This document shows positions 10,865 through 23,489 of a stretch of DNA of 64,000 nucleotides, in pieces; position 1 is the first letter of the stretch, and each line of letters starts with the position of its first letter. The stretch covers positions 10,774,512-10,838,511 of the forward strand of contig NC_086370.1 of the NCBI RefSeq assembly GCF_036324505.1. Reading direction: 5' to 3'. The position numbers were made by a program, and so were the translations under genes. Source of the DNA: Eleginops maclovinus. Its lineage: Eukaryota; Chordata; Actinopteri; Perciformes; Eleginopidae. The notes under the pieces were generated by a model. It was not told the DNA's origin and did not search any database. It was given only the letters and a program-made list of their open reading frames with translations.

Positions 10865-13678
10865 ATGCAAACCGCCCAAGCGAGCCCTATCATCCAATAT
10901 GATAGAGAACAACTTTTACACATCAGGTCGCTGGTGGACAGCAATAATCCACGACGACCTGCAAACAATGGAGAGTCTCCGTGTTTACCTGCTGGAGCTC
11001 TACCTGTGGAGCGCAGGAGGAAGAGACCACGAGGATCCCGGGCCGGGGTCCTGGTCAGGCTGAGGAAACGTGAAAACAGGCCTCCTCTACCGAGTTTACT
11101 TCTGGCAAATGTCCAATCCCTGGATAATAAGCTGGACGAACTCCGTAGCAGGGTGGCATTTCAACGGGACATTAAGACCTGTAATGTTTTGGTTTTCACG
11201 GAGACTTGGCTCGACCCCACGATACCGGACGCCGCCATTGCTCCACACGGATTCTCCATTCATCGCCAGGACCGGACAATAAACTCAGGGAAGAGCAAGG
11301 GAGGAGGTGTCTGCTTCATGATCAACAACAACTGGTGCTCAGATGTGGAGATCATTTCTTCGGACTGTTCTCCCAGCCTAGAGCACATCATGATCGGATG
11401 CCGGCCTTTTTATCTGCCGAGGGAGTTCACATCTGTTGTTCTAACAGCAGTGTATGTTCCGCCGCACGCTGACAACAACACAGCGCTGGAGGAGCTGTAT
11501 GGGATTATCGACAGGACAGAGACTTCTCGGCCAGAGGCCGCATTTATTGTGGCCGGGGATTTTAACAGAGCCAACATGAAGAAAGTCCTGCCGAAATACT
11601 ATCAGCACGTCAGCTGCCCCACGCGCGGTGGAAATACACTGGACCATGTTTACACTCCTTTCCGGCATGGATATAAAGCCCTCCCCCGCCCCCCCTTCGG
11701 CAAGTCAGACCACATATCTCTTCTTCTGCTCCCTGTTTACCGGCAGAGACTGAAGAGGGACCGACCTGTGACAAGGACAGTGCAGCGTTGGTCCGAGCAG
11801 TCTGACTCTGCTCTCCGCCACTGCTTTGGCATCACGGAGTGGTGTGTGTTTGAGGAGGACGATATAAACACACACACTGACGCGGTCATTTGCTACATCG
11901 GCAAATGCATCGATGACGTCGTGCCGCGGATTACTGTACGGACATTCCCAAATGAGAAGCCCTGGATAAACGGCGAGGTCCGAGCTAAACTTAAAGCACG
12001 GGCCATCGCGCACAGCGGCGGTGATTTGGATGAGTACAGGAATTCCAGGTATGCACTCCGGAGAGCTATTAGCAGTGCGAAAAGACAATACAGGGACAAG
12101 GTGGAGTCGAACTACAAGGGCTCCAACGCCAGAAATATGTGGTCTGGACTAAAAACAATAACAGACTACAAAAGGACAACGAGTGGTGCTGAGGAAGTGT
12201 CTGCATCTCTCCCAGATGAACTGAACACATTTTATGCACGCTTTGAGAAGCCCCCGGCTGTGGAGGCACCAAAGGCCCAGGATCCCTGCTCACTGGTTTT
12301 AACCAGTGCAGATGTGTGTAGAGCTCTGAAAAGGATCAACGCACACAGGGCTCCAGGACCTGATGGCATCCCTGGCCGTGCTCTCAAGGTGTGTGCAGTT
12401 CAGCTGGCAGATGTGTTCACAGACATTTTCAATAGGTCACTGCTCCAGTCTGTAGTCCCCACATGCTTTAAAGAGTCCATCATTGTCCCTGTCCCCAAAA
12501 AGACAAAACCCATCTGCCTCAATGACTACCGCCCAGTTGCACTCACCTCCATCATCATGAAGTGCTTTGAGCGGTTAGTCAAAACTTTTATCACATCCTC
12601 CCTCCCTGACTCACTGGACCCCCTGCAGTTTGCCTACAGAGCAAACAGGTCCACGGATGATGCCATCTCCCTCACCCTCCACACTGCCCTCTCCCACCTG
12701 GACCAGAGGAACACTTATGTGAGAATGCTGTTCATTGACTACAGTTCAGCATTCAACACCATTGTGCCCTCCAAGCTCATCATTAAGCTCAGGGACCTTG
12801 GGCTCAACAGCGCCCTCTGTGACTGGATCATGAGCTTCCTGACGGGCAGATCCCAGGCAGTGCGGATGGGGAACATCACATCCTCCACCTTGACCCTCAA
12901 CACCGGAGCCCCTCAGGGTTGTGTGCTCAGCCCTCTCCTCTACTCCCTGTTCACGCACGACTGCGTGGCCACACACAGCTCCAACACCATCATCAAGTTT
13001 GCTGACGACACGACCGTCATCGGCCTGATCACAGACGGCGACGAGACGGCGTACAGAGAGGAGGTCAGAGCCCTGACATCTTGGTGCCAGGACAACAACC
13101 TCCATCTCAACGTCAGCAAAACAAAGGAGCTGATTGTGGACTACAGGAAGAGGCAGAGAGAAGCACACACACCCATCACCATCGACGGGACTCCTGTGGA
13201 GAGAGTCAGCAGCTTCAGGTTCCTCGGGGTTAACATCAGTGAGGACCTGACATGGACACATCACACCAGGGTCATATCCAAGACGGCTCGACAGCGGCTC
13301 TTCTTCCTCCGCAGGCTGCGGAAGTTCAACATGGACTCCAGGATACTCTGCAACTTCTACAGGTGCACCATCGAGAGTATCCTGACTGGCTGCATCACCG
13401 CCTGGTATGGCAGTTGCACCGCCCTCAACCGTAAGACTCTACAGAGGGTGGTGAAAACTGCTCAGCACATCACCAGGACGGAGTTGCCATCCATGGAGGA
13501 CCTCTACACCCAGCGGTGTAGGAAGAAGGCCGGTAGGATATTAAAGGACCCCCATCACCCCAGCAACAATCTGTTCTGTCTGCTGCCGTCTGGCAGACGG
13601 TACCGCAGCATCCGGACCAAGACCACCAGACTCAGAGACAGTTTTATACCACAGGCTATAAGACTACTGAACTCCTGA
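10865..13678 (+). CDS. LINE ORF: AP-endonuclease and reverse transcriptase polyprotein, 937 aa
   Basis: It nicks target DNA and copies the LINE RNA in place. The first ATG in frame is at 10865 (the frame is open from 10835, but that codon is TTG). The N-terminal endonuclease shows Asn82 (LANVQS), Glu113 (TETW), VYVPP, Asp232 (AGDFN) and Asp282-His283 (KSDH), the full APE-type set. The reverse transcriptase shows APGPDGIP, NDYRPVALTS, Asp625 (FIDYSSAF, motif A), GAPQGCVLSP (motif B), Asp714-Asp715 (KFADD, motif C), LNVSKTKEL and FRFLGV. All catalytic residues I can check are present, and the frame has no stops or shifts. The C-terminus ends with the TTRLRDSFIPQAIRLL block, typical of this fish LINE group. 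It stops at TGA 13676-13678. The long minus-strand frames inside it are shadows. Confidence 0.93.
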   Translation: MQTAQASPIIQYDREQLLHIRSLVDSNNPRRPANNGESPCLPAGALPVERRRKRPRGSRAGVLVRLRKRENRPPLPSLLLANVQSLDNKLDELRSRVAFQRDIKTCNVLVFTETWLDPTIPDAAIAPHGFSIHRQDRTINSGKSKGGGVCFMINNNWCSDVEIISSDCSPSLEHIMIGCRPFYLPREFTSVVLTAVYVPPHADNNTALEELYGIIDRTETSRPEAAFIVAGDFNRANMKKVLPKYYQHVSCPTRGGNTLDHVYTPFRHGYKALPRPPFGKSDHISLLLLPVYRQRLKRDRPVTRTVQRWSEQSDSALRHCFGITEWCVFEEDDINTHTDAVICYIGKCIDDVVPRITVRTFPNEKPWINGEVRAKLKARAIAHSGGDLDEYRNSRYALRRAISSAKRQYRDKVESNYKGSNARNMWSGLKTITDYKRTTSGAEEVSASLPDELNTFYARFEKPPAVEAPKAQDPCSLVLTSADVCRALKRINAHRAPGPDGIPGRALKVCAVQLADVFTDIFNRSLLQSVVPTCFKESIIVPVPKKTKPICLNDYRPVALTSIIMKCFERLVKTFITSSLPDSLDPLQFAYRANRSTDDAISLTLHTALSHLDQRNTYVRMLFIDYSSAFNTIVPSKLIIKLRDLGLNSALCDWIMSFLTGRSQAVRMGNITSSTLTLNTGAPQGCVLSPLLYSLFTHDCVATHSSNTIIKFADDTTVIGLITDGDETAYREEVRALTSWCQDNNLHLNVSKTKELIVDYRKRQREAHTPITIDGTPVERVSSFRFLGVNISEDLTWTHHTRVISKTARQRLFFLRRLRKFNMDSRILCNFYRCTIESILTGCITAWYGSCTALNRKTLQRVVKTAQHITRTELPSMEDLYTQRCRKKAGRILKDPHHPSNNLFCLLPSGRRYRSIRTKTTRLRDSFIPQAIRLLNS

Positions 13679-13699
13679 GCTGTGTGAATGTCTACTCAC

Positions 13700-13830
13700 A
13701 TCTGTTTATAGTACACACATACATATATATTATACACATCTGCCATACATATCTGTTTACAGTACACATATCTATATATTATACATATCTGCCATATACA
13801 TCTGTTATACATAATATATGCATCTGTCCA
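13700..13830 (+). repeat. Tandem repeat in the LINE 3' UTR, about 50-bp unit
   Basis: TCTGTTTA(T/C)AGTACACA starts at 13700 and again at 13752, each followed by a TATATATTATACA and CTGCCATA segment. A third, partial unit starts at 13801 (TCTGTTATACATA). About 2.5 AT-rich copies. The antisense LINE relic at 41.2-41.6 kb does not obviously carry it. Confidence 0.7.
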
Positions 13831-14054
13831 TACCTCCTCATTCAACAGTGTAAAGTATTTAAATACTTTCAATATATTCCACATATGTATATATTTCACA
13901 TCCTCAAATCTGTATTGTTAATATTGTAAATATTCTTCTCTCTTTTTCACTATTTTATTTATCTTTTGCACCATGTATGTTGAGTTGTTGGAGGAGCACG
14001 CGACATAAGATTTTCATTGCCAACATATACGCTGTATCTGCTGTGCATATGACA

Positions 14055-14085
14055 AATAAAACCTTGAAACCTTGAAACCTTGAAA
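14055..14085 (+). terminator. LINE polyadenylation signal and 3' tandem tail
   Basis: AATAAA at 14055-14060 runs directly into about three units of ACCTTGAA. In CR1/L2-type elements, short 3' terminal repeats take the place of poly-A and are used in target-primed reverse transcription. Confidence 0.75.
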
Positions 14086-17000
14086 TATAAAAATGTAGCA
14101 GACAATTATAGTGTTAGCTGACAGAAATTTACCTAGAGTGCACATGTTGCTTAGATATATGGGGTTTGGTCTTTTTCCAAGCTCATATTACACGATTAAT
14201 GGCATAGGTCTGTTTCATTCTGTGCCTGACGTTCTTCCTCTCCTTGTACGCACACACAATCTGAACACCCTTAAAACACATGCCCTTTTAAACATGCATT
14301 AACACTTCCAATCACAAGCTCTCTTCCTCTCCGTCCGTCTCTCTTGCACACACGCTTACCCTCACTATTCTCTGAGTCACTTTGGGTCAGGACTTTGTTG
14401 TTCAAATGATTGAACAAGGCCATCAATAGCTTTCAAATTCAGCTACCTGTCTGAAGAGGAGCTATGGAGCATGAACAGCGGCACCTCAAAAGATTTCCTG
14501 CTAATACTCTTCTTGCCCGGGTACAGAAGGCGCTGTGCTATTATTTCCAGTTCTTTGCCTTTAGTGATTTCTCTCTGTTCTGAGGTGAAAGGGCTATGTC
14601 GCCACGTGAAACACAGAGCCACCAAGACACCTCGCAAAGTCAAGATAGAAATGTTTCCATGGTACCCAGCTCAAGGTCATCTGGACAACAATATGAAATT
14701 AGCCCTCCTGGGACTGAACCTCCTTTGACACCTCCGCGTTCGAGTCCCGTTTTGCCACCAGTGCTCTTTCACATCTCGGTTCCACACACACAGGAGAATG
14801 GGGGTGACTGGATGGATTTTCTCCGTGTGCTCCAGTGGGATCTGGCCGAGCATAAGAGTTTGCACCTGCAGGGGGAAGAGTAGAGCAGAGGGGGGTTTGT
14901 GGTGGCTGACTTGGGCAGAGTAGTCTGAAGCTTGAAGGAGAGTGGAGCAGCTTGGCAGTGGTGGATGCACGAGTCTCTCAGGGTTTGGTCTAATGGCCCC
15001 ACTTGGCCCAACCTACTGCTGGTGGTCAGATGGCCCGCTTCACTACAAGGCGACAAGGCCAGGGGCACGCTTTTACATTCACTTCAGCATGTCTTTGTCA
15101 AAGACTCTCAATGACTTTCCAAAAAGAGGCAATTGGGAATTCAACAGTGGGGGAGCCGAGTGGGCAATAGAGGGGGAAAAGGGTGAAATAAAAGCCAGTC
15201 TGAAGTGCAAAGGTGCAAAGGAGCAGCATATGTTGTTTTAATGTTCTCATTACAGAGCCCCTTTCCTCTCCCTAATGCCCTCAGAAGGGTCCTTCAATTT
15301 ACAACAAGCTCCAAAATGATAAAGAGGCTTGCTTTTGTGGGGGCGGCAAAAGGGAGCATTTACGTACTTTCAACAGTGACCGGCGCTGTGGCCAAGGAAG
15401 CAGAATGAAACAAAAGAAGATAAGCAGCAGGCTAGTCTTAAGCCAGTCACATGAAACAAAAAAGTCCACGCCTCGTCTCAAACTGTGCTTCCTAACAGTG
15501 CATTTGAGACATCTGATGTTTCGCCTAGCAGGCACTGTTTATCTCAATGTGGCAGACCGGTATTCAAGATGGAGACATTACCCTCGCGGCAACCAATTCC
15601 TGGTTGTCCCCCTCCTCTGCCTCAGGACCCCCCTGTCCCCCATTGGTCCCACATCCCTGGAGTATAAAGCTGATGATTGTTATAATTCCCAGCAGGCGAA
15701 AAATTGTGTTTTAATCTAGTGTGGGTGTAATCCTTGTGTCCTATCTGGTACCAAAAGGCCTTTACCACACCTGCAGCACCCCTTTCCGCAGGAGGGAGAA
15801 GGCTTTCAAGTAAGACGGGAGTGTGAATCCACTTTGCGTGCGAGTGAATTTGAATGAGCAAACAAGAAAGAAAGAGTAAAAAAAGGTTTGATAAATGTAG
15901 TCATAACAGAAAATGGTGACATCTGGAATCAGTAGAAATGATACATATTTTGCCTGAGAGTAAAGGAGATGGGATGTGACCTGTGTTAACTCCATGTTCC
16001 AGTAGGCTTGGAGCCAAGCCTCCTCAGGCTTTAACCTAAGGGCTGGATAAATGTTGGCTTTTGTGGGCTCAGTGGATCAAATTATTTTCGATATCACCAG
16101 ATAATGAATGAATTGCAATAATAGCTGTACTTTTTCCTAATGTATGTCAAATATTCTGCAGGTTTTTTTTGTGGGAGTAGCGGTGGAGGAATTGACTGCT
16201 GGCATGGAAATCACACAGGCTTCACTTGGATACACATGTACACACAGTCACCTCAATCGGCATGTCTGTTTCCCTCTGCAGTCAAATTCAGTTAGCGTTA
16301 ATAAGCATGGGGGAACGCATCTCCACTCCCCTTAATCTCATTCTACAACAGCACAAGATATTCTATTTAAATGGTTTTCACAGACCACAATTTGATATCT
16401 ATTACACCTGTTTTGCTTGTTGACCTTCAAATCTCCTGTGGAGACCCTGTATCATCATTGTGTCAGTGTGAGCAGGCATTAGTTGGACTCTTTCCTGGAT
16501 CCTGCTTTTCTAATGAGGGATATCAGCACTTTGGCACAGCTTACTGGCAGCATGCATAAAAATGGATGGGGATGGGGTAAGGCTCGACAGAACTGTCCCA
16601 CAGACTTGAACCAAGAAAAGGGTGCCCAGAAGGATTGGGTTGCATGATCACATTTTTTAAATAAGCCCATTATTTTTCGCTGTTATATTTAATCCAAAAG
16701 CACCTTCGGGATTCTGGTTATTTGTAGATAATAGGGGCCACATTGTTTGCAGAGAGGTATTTCTTTCCAATGTCACGGCATGCTGTAGGTATCATTTTCT
16801 GTTCATTTTCTTTCTCCTCCTGTGTAAGTCGGCACAAGCATATTATTCAGGAAGATCCTCTTGGTTTTCAGCACATCTAAAATAGAGGTGCCTTTTGAAT
16901 GGACATCTGGTCGGAAACTTCACAGTGAATCTTAAGAGAAAACATGGTAACACACCAGAGAAAAGACACAAAGGAGTAATACAGCCATGGGGGATATATT

Positions 17001-17260
17001 CAGGGGTGCTATAGACTCATTATCTTGTCAGGTATCGTAAAAAAAAGGCTGCAAAGGCTGGCATGAGGGGGCCTCTGTGAGTGCGCCATAGTCCCCTGGC
17101 TCTTCCTCAGCCGGACTCGGCAGCAGCTTCCCTCGCCTCGCATAACGAGAGGGCTGCAGCCGCACACCTTGGTGAGCAGTATTGATTGTCTCCCCAGCAC
17201 CTTCTGCTGAGAGGTCTCATTCTGTCTGTCACACTCCCACACAGGCGAGGTGCAAACGCG

Positions 17261-17282
17261 CGCACACACACACACACACACA
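17261..17282. repeat. Short (CA)n tract
   Basis: About eleven CA units, followed by an imperfect ACACA stretch to about 17305. Confidence 0.9.
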
Positions 17283-20200
17283 GTCAAACACACACATGCA
17301 TACACGTAACTTCGACAACATATGCCACCCTGGAGGGCTCTGCTGTCTGACATCTCGCTCACTAGGCGCTCAATTAAAGTGTGATAGTTTGGCGTTAATG
17401 CCTTAAACACTAGATTCTGTCAGTGAAGCATCTCTCCACAAACCCCCACTCTGTCCTGCATGACTTTGTGACTTTCTCGCTCGCCTCTCCAGTGCCCTAT
17501 CTTTGTCAACACTGCGCTCGGAGGCAGTAAAACATTGTGACTTTACTGGTCTCTGCCACTCAGAGCGAGCGCAAAATATTCCCCCATTAAATAGGCTAGA
17601 ATGGAAATGATGGAAAGTTTTACCACCTTATTTCTCTCATTCTCATTTCATTGGTCGTGGGTCTGTGCATGTGCATTGGGGGACTTTCAGCTGATGAAAA
17701 GTGAATCAGTGGGAATATATATTTTTTAATAAATCCTCATATGACCATTGAGCCTAGTTACAGCTTTCCGTCTGCAACAATGTAACTTCTCAATTAAGCG
17801 TTGACTGCTTTTGTGGCCTCATAATTCCGTACACGTCATGCCGAATAAGTATGAATTACACACCGCTCCCCCTACTCTGATGTACTAATATTCTACCCTG
17901 TGATTTGCATTTATCTAATGTGCACTGACTAAATCATGCAAAGAAAGGAAGTAACACCTTTCTGAACCACTATATAAGGCACTAAGTAAACGTGTGCATA
18001 CAGATTCAAACACGTGCGGGGGAAAAGTGTTAATTGAGCAACCTGCGAGGCAATTACTGTCGGTTGACCTAATAACCAAAATGTGTTTCTGATTATCATG
18101 CTTCAGAGGGTCTGTTGTCAAGGAAGCCATGTTTTAAATTGTTTAGACAGCACCTTCCACGGCCCACAGGGGACTTGTTCTCAATCAGGCGAAAATGTAA
18201 TCTAAGCTACAAACTAATGAAAAATGAGAATGAATTATTTTTATGCATTTTTTTTCTTATTTGAATTTGATTATAGGATACTGATTATATAAAGCTTAGG
18301 GAATGAAAAGATGATTTGCATGTAACCGAATCATCACAGCGGACCAAGGACCTCTCAGAAATATATCAGATCCAGATTCTCATGCAGAACATTTCCATAG
18401 CTGTGACGTGAATTTTTAACAACTCTGCGTAAATGTCTAAACAAAGGCGTGTTAAAAGTGAATGAGATACGACTCAATCAAGAAATAAAACTGATGGCTC
18501 TGTTAGTATTCTCTCAGAGAGGGGTCAAACCCAGTGTGAAGGGTTTTGGGGCGTTGGCTCCACAGCATGAGCAGAAATGACGGGGGCCAGATAAGCAGGG
18601 CTTGAGCTTTGTGAGATGAAGATAGCTCCTGCAAAGAAGGGGGGTGAGGTTACTGTGTGTTTGTCCAGGAGATTATTACACACACACACGCTTCCCAGGG
18701 ATAAACACAGCCATGACAGCAATCTAATAATGTTTCACCTTTATCAGGACGCCCAAATGTGCACTTTGTGACTGTTTGCTTCCCGAAGCAGAAGTCGTAC
18801 CACAAACGAAGACAAACATCAAGTGGTGCAGTAAATTGGAAATTCTTTTTTCGCCGTATCTAAATCCTTTGAATTCTCCAGGTCCCCAAAGTAATTAGAG
18901 TCTCAAGCGAGTGGGGCTCATAGGGGTGCCCAGAGTCCCTCTTATCAAATAGAGGGAATGCCCTATGCCTGGCTATAAGAAAATGATGTTCCTGCCCTCC
19001 ATCAATTACCCACTCAAATTTACCTCACCGCAGTAGAAATGAGCTGTCATGCTCTTGCCTTCGGGCTTTTAAGCAGCGAGACAAAATTTACGTTTAAACA
19101 TCCACATCACTTTGGAGGTAGTACATATTTCCTATAAGAAAGATTAGCGCCTTGTGTGTACATGCTGGTGATAAGCCTAATACAGCTGTAGTCTCGGTGC
19201 AGGTGATCTGTCCACAACCAGGATACCCATTGGGTAAGTGTTATCTGCTGGGCAGAGGCGTGTGTTTAACAGGACCCTGATAGCCTGTCCTCACCTGGCC
19301 TGAGGTGCAACGTCATGCTCACTGTCAAAGGACGATGCAGTAAACACAGGCAATCAGGCTTGGGTTAATAGCTCTAAAAGTAAGGGTCAGGGTTCCTATT
19401 ATGGACTCCTTCCTTCTCAAACTCAAAGCAGTCATCTGTCAATCACCTGACTTACCTGCAAGCCATCTGACTGAGGCTTCAATTAAGAATGACGTATGTG
19501 TACAAAGGAACGCTATATCTGTGAAGTGCAGCTGTTCATTTTCCACTTTTTTGTGTGTGACAATTATACAGATGCGTCAGCGCAAAGCTGACAGATGAAA
19601 TGTACAAATGTCTATCAGGGAGACATGTCTGGAATTCCTTGTCTAAGAAACAATAATGAACTAACTATAAAAATAAAAGAATTACAACACCATTTTATAT
19701 TTCTTAGAAGTCAGTGTTCTCTACTCATGCCCAAACCACTTCACCCCTCTCAGGGGAGCATTGTTTCTCCCAGTTATTAACTCAATGTTACTTCCATTTG
19801 GTCCCTTACACCCTCACGCCTCTCATTATCCCCAGCTGCTTGTCTTCTATAAGAAAAAGCTCAATGTACATTCAAGTGGAACATGAGCATATTTGCTTTA
19901 TTCCACCTCTTTCATCCCTCCAATCTCTATACCAACCCCTCACTCCTTTTTGCCTCTTTGTTCTTGTTTTTCAATTCTTCCCTGGCCCCATCCCTCTTTT
20001 CCCGTTATTCCTGTCAATGGACTGATTTCTTTTTATCCAGGAGCACAGCAGATTAACAGATATTGTATCATGGCCAAGACAGGCAAAGCCCCTCTCTGTC
20101 CCTGACATCTAATTAATGGTAATCCTTTAATCTGCTGCTTGTAGTGCAGACCCCTTGGTCGCTATCCCATTTGCAGCAACAGAGGCGAGTCTGAAGAAGG

Positions 20201-21198
20201 GACAGAGATAGAGTGGGCCGAGGGTGGGTTTGCTCACTCAGCAGGTCGAACTACAGTGCTGCTTTGGACAAAGACACATGAAACACAATATGAGACAATG
20301 TCTTTTTTCAATTCTAGGGATTACACATATTTCATTAGCTCTGTATAACTCAGTGACTGTCTGCTCCCGCTTAAGAGAGACATCTGGCACAATGTACCGT
20401 GCTCTGATATTTTGCACCATATATTTAGCATAGGTGACATTTTTATTCAAACCTGAGCTTACACATACACATGCACACTAACATGCACATGCCTAATCTT
20501 TAACTGTGGCTGTGACATCTGTATTTACAGCGTCAACCTTGCACTATAGACACAGATGTAATTAACTACAGGGGCGAAGGTAGCAAATCCTCCCTTCTTA
20601 ATTAACTTCATTAATAGATATAAATTATCACCTTCAGCTCATCTTCATTTGTTAAGCAATAAAACCGGGTATTAAAACCTCATATTGGTCCTGTCATAAA
20701 CAATATGCAGCCTCTCTCTGATGGTGACACCACAGATGGTGTTTGGATGTCATCTAACAAATTTGTAGCGTAGTCTTTGCTCGCTAGCGCTGTCTTGGAC
20801 TTCCAAAAAAGCTGCCGCAGTTCCTAACAGCCAACTTCATGTAACAAACTTATGTATAATCAGACTGCAATGAGTAATCGGCTTCAGAGAAATATCTTCC
20901 TAACATAATTATATAACACTAGTGTTATCTGCATTGTATATTGGTTTGCTGAGCAGATAAGGCAAGCCTTTCCAAACTGGAAATCAGCTTTTGCTTGTTG
21001 GTGTTCGCTCATCATCAGTCAGGTTTGATTAATCAATTAACACCTAAAGGTAATGATCAGTAAGAGAACAGCTTCTTGTATTGTTGCCAATTCCCGCCAC
21101 ATTGTCTTTTACTGGCAGAGCCACAAAGGTGGTGGCCCATATCCAAGGGTAAACCCAGAACGGACAACTTCTACACTACTCCCAATGCCATTTCCACA

Positions 21199-21318
<120 letters not shown>

Positions 21319-23489
21319 ATTCAGACATAAAGACCTTTCATCTGTATGCACAAATTCACACCTATAGGGGTGATTGCACACATACACAGCAACAGAGAGG
21401 GTACCAGTAGACGGTGGCTGTGATTAATGCATGAGGCACGGGGCCCTGCTGGAAAAGGTGCCTGTGTCTTAATCACTCTCTCAGTGTGTTTCATTAGCTC
21501 CTGATGCTCTCTGATGAATGGTCCTGCCCCGGGATGTGCCGGCATCTCCGGCGATGCTGTCACCCAACAGGGTCGGCTTCGGAAGTGCGATCGATCCCAC
21601 CCCTCCCTAGCCGTCCTCGTCCCTGCCACAGATTGGCAGGTGAGTCTGTCAGGTTGATATGATGCTCATGTGCACAGCCTGCGCCTGAATTCATTAACCT
21701 ACATTTGAAGGATAATTCAGGCAGCAGTCGCCAGCCATATGCGCTTTGATTGCTGGACTCTTTCCCACTGTTGGGATTTAGTGCAAGGCGGATGGGCAGT
21801 TTAATAACACATGCAGATGGCCTCTGGTGTTTCTGGTGTGTCTTATTACAGGTCTATATAACCTCGTCTCATCTGGGAATGCTGAACTTAGGTTGCACTC
21901 TTAATTTGCTGCACTTCCTTCATTTGATATACTGTAAATCCTTGCAGATAAAATAAAAGCCATGCTTCCAATTATAGAGCACGACTGAGATTCCTACACA
22001 GTTCCTGCCCATTATGATGTTATATAATAGAAGTAAAACCCGCCTGCTAATCTGCTTGATGTGCGTAATGTTTAGAGATAATAGGGGGATATACACATAT
22101 TTTGTAACAGGTTATTCCAGCAACTAAGGCTGCTTCCTTGTATAATATCTTCTTCGCTTCTCTACTTCGATGTAAACATGGCACCTGAGGACTGAAGAGG
22201 CTGTATCAGCAAAAAACACATATGGACCTGAAGGCATACTCTGTTGGATCCTTACCTGCCAAATGACTTGAGGTATTCTGAAATCTGGAAAAAGACAGAA
22301 TGAGATGTCGATCTGTTGCCGTTTCATTTGCCTACATTATCTGAATAATTGCCACGTCAGGGTATGTTGTGGGCTATTACCTCCTGTTCTAAATGCTGTT
22401 GCACGGATTGTTGCTGAGGCAGGCAGTGCCGAGCTGGGCTTGGCATTGGAACATGGGCAGCAAAGTTTGCCAAGTGTTTCTCTTAAGGCTCTCTTAGATC
22501 ATCATTGGGATGTGAGCAGCCAGAGTAGTGATAGAGGAGAAGAGGAAGCCGCCAGCTGGGGCTACAGGAGGCTGTCTGGACTCTGATGTTCCCAACATGT
22601 TTCAAATTAACCCTGTGCTGCACTCACCGTCCTCATCCCCTCCAACCAGAAAAGAGCAGAGCCACAAATACACTACCGTTCCTCATCTATCTAGACTAGA
22701 ACAACATTTAGACAAATTAGTATACACACATTGTGGTTATAAATAGGACATGTTTCCTTTGGATGATGGCATGATGAGGATGGAGTAACTATAGTTGTTC
22801 TTACTGGAAGTAAAGAAGAAATTGATGTGAAGATTTCTCACTAATGTTAAATGACCATTCCACATTTTTAAGCTTCTTAGTTGTCATTATGGTGCCCAGT
22901 CACCCCTGGTCAGGTCAGCACACACCTGATTAACTGTGGTCCTATCCTCCTGACCTCTTCTGGGATGCCCTGGTCATTATTAAATCTATAGGATACATTT
23001 ATCAGCATTCCTTTTAAGTCAGTCATTACATGGATAGTATGGATGTTTTGATGTTGTATGAGCTAGTTATCAATGCGTTACCTATAGTAAGGTAGATGGT
23101 GGTTTGCCAGCCCCGATTTGGTAAAACAGACAGGAGTAGGGCACGGGAGCAAAGCAATTAACTTCTGTGGACGGGGCCAGGAGCAAGAATAGTTCCCTCT
23201 CCTGAACACAGGGAATTTTTTCTAGGACAGGGAACTGACAGGAAGGTAAAGCTCACTTGATTCATTGCCTCATTCATTTTCCTAATGAGTTTATGGTCTC
23301 AATCACTGGTTTCACGTCTTCTTCAATACAGCAAGACGTTCATTGTGTAAATTAATGTCTTTTTTAGAGCGAAATAGATGATAAAGAAGGGTTTCCTTTA
23401 GTGTTGTGAGGTTTGGCTGTTGACTGTATCTTTGTGTTATGTCTTGCTCAGTATTCGTTGTACTTATCTCCATTCTCGTGTCACTTATG

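Larger units (their letters stand above)
10755..14085 (+). mobile_element. Full-length L2/Rex1-like (CR1 superclade) LINE, about 3.3 kb
   Basis: Non-LTR retrotransposon with a short 5' UTR beginning near AAGATGGCGCC (10759), one uninterrupted endonuclease/reverse transcriptase ORF (10865-13678), and a 407-bp 3' UTR. The 3' UTR ends with AATAAA (14055-14060) and a terminal tandem repeat of the unit ACCTTGAA, not a poly-A tail. Short 3' tandem tails, an APE-type endonuclease and no RNase H domain in view fit the CR1/L2/Rex1 group. The LINE is clearly richer in GC than its surroundings. No separate ORF1 is present. An intact frame and clean ends suggest a recent insertion. Exact clade needs a reverse transcriptase tree. 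Confidence 0.88.

Noticed and set aside
12746..13264. 172-codon minus-strand frame
   Set aside because: It lies wholly inside the reverse transcriptase ORF on the opposite strand and has no recognisable domain; it is a shadow of that GC-rich coding sequence.
10710..14098. Target-site duplication around the LINE
   Set aside because: 10710-10727 and 14081-14098 match at 14 of 18 positions, but the second overlaps the tandem tail and the mismatches are central; AT-rich chance similarity is likely.
14736..14760. tRNA-like B box (GTTCGAGTCC)
   Set aside because: No A box at the right distance and no foldable acceptor, D or T stems around it.
22305..22586. 93-codon plus-strand frame with a charged C-terminal part
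   Set aside because: Looked protein-like in part, but there is no recognisable family and no good splice or promoter signals around it.
23192..23235. 12-bp inverted repeat GTTCCCTCTCCT / AGGACAGGGAAC
   Set aside because: Short, with a mismatch and a 20-nt loop; expected several times by chance in a window this size.
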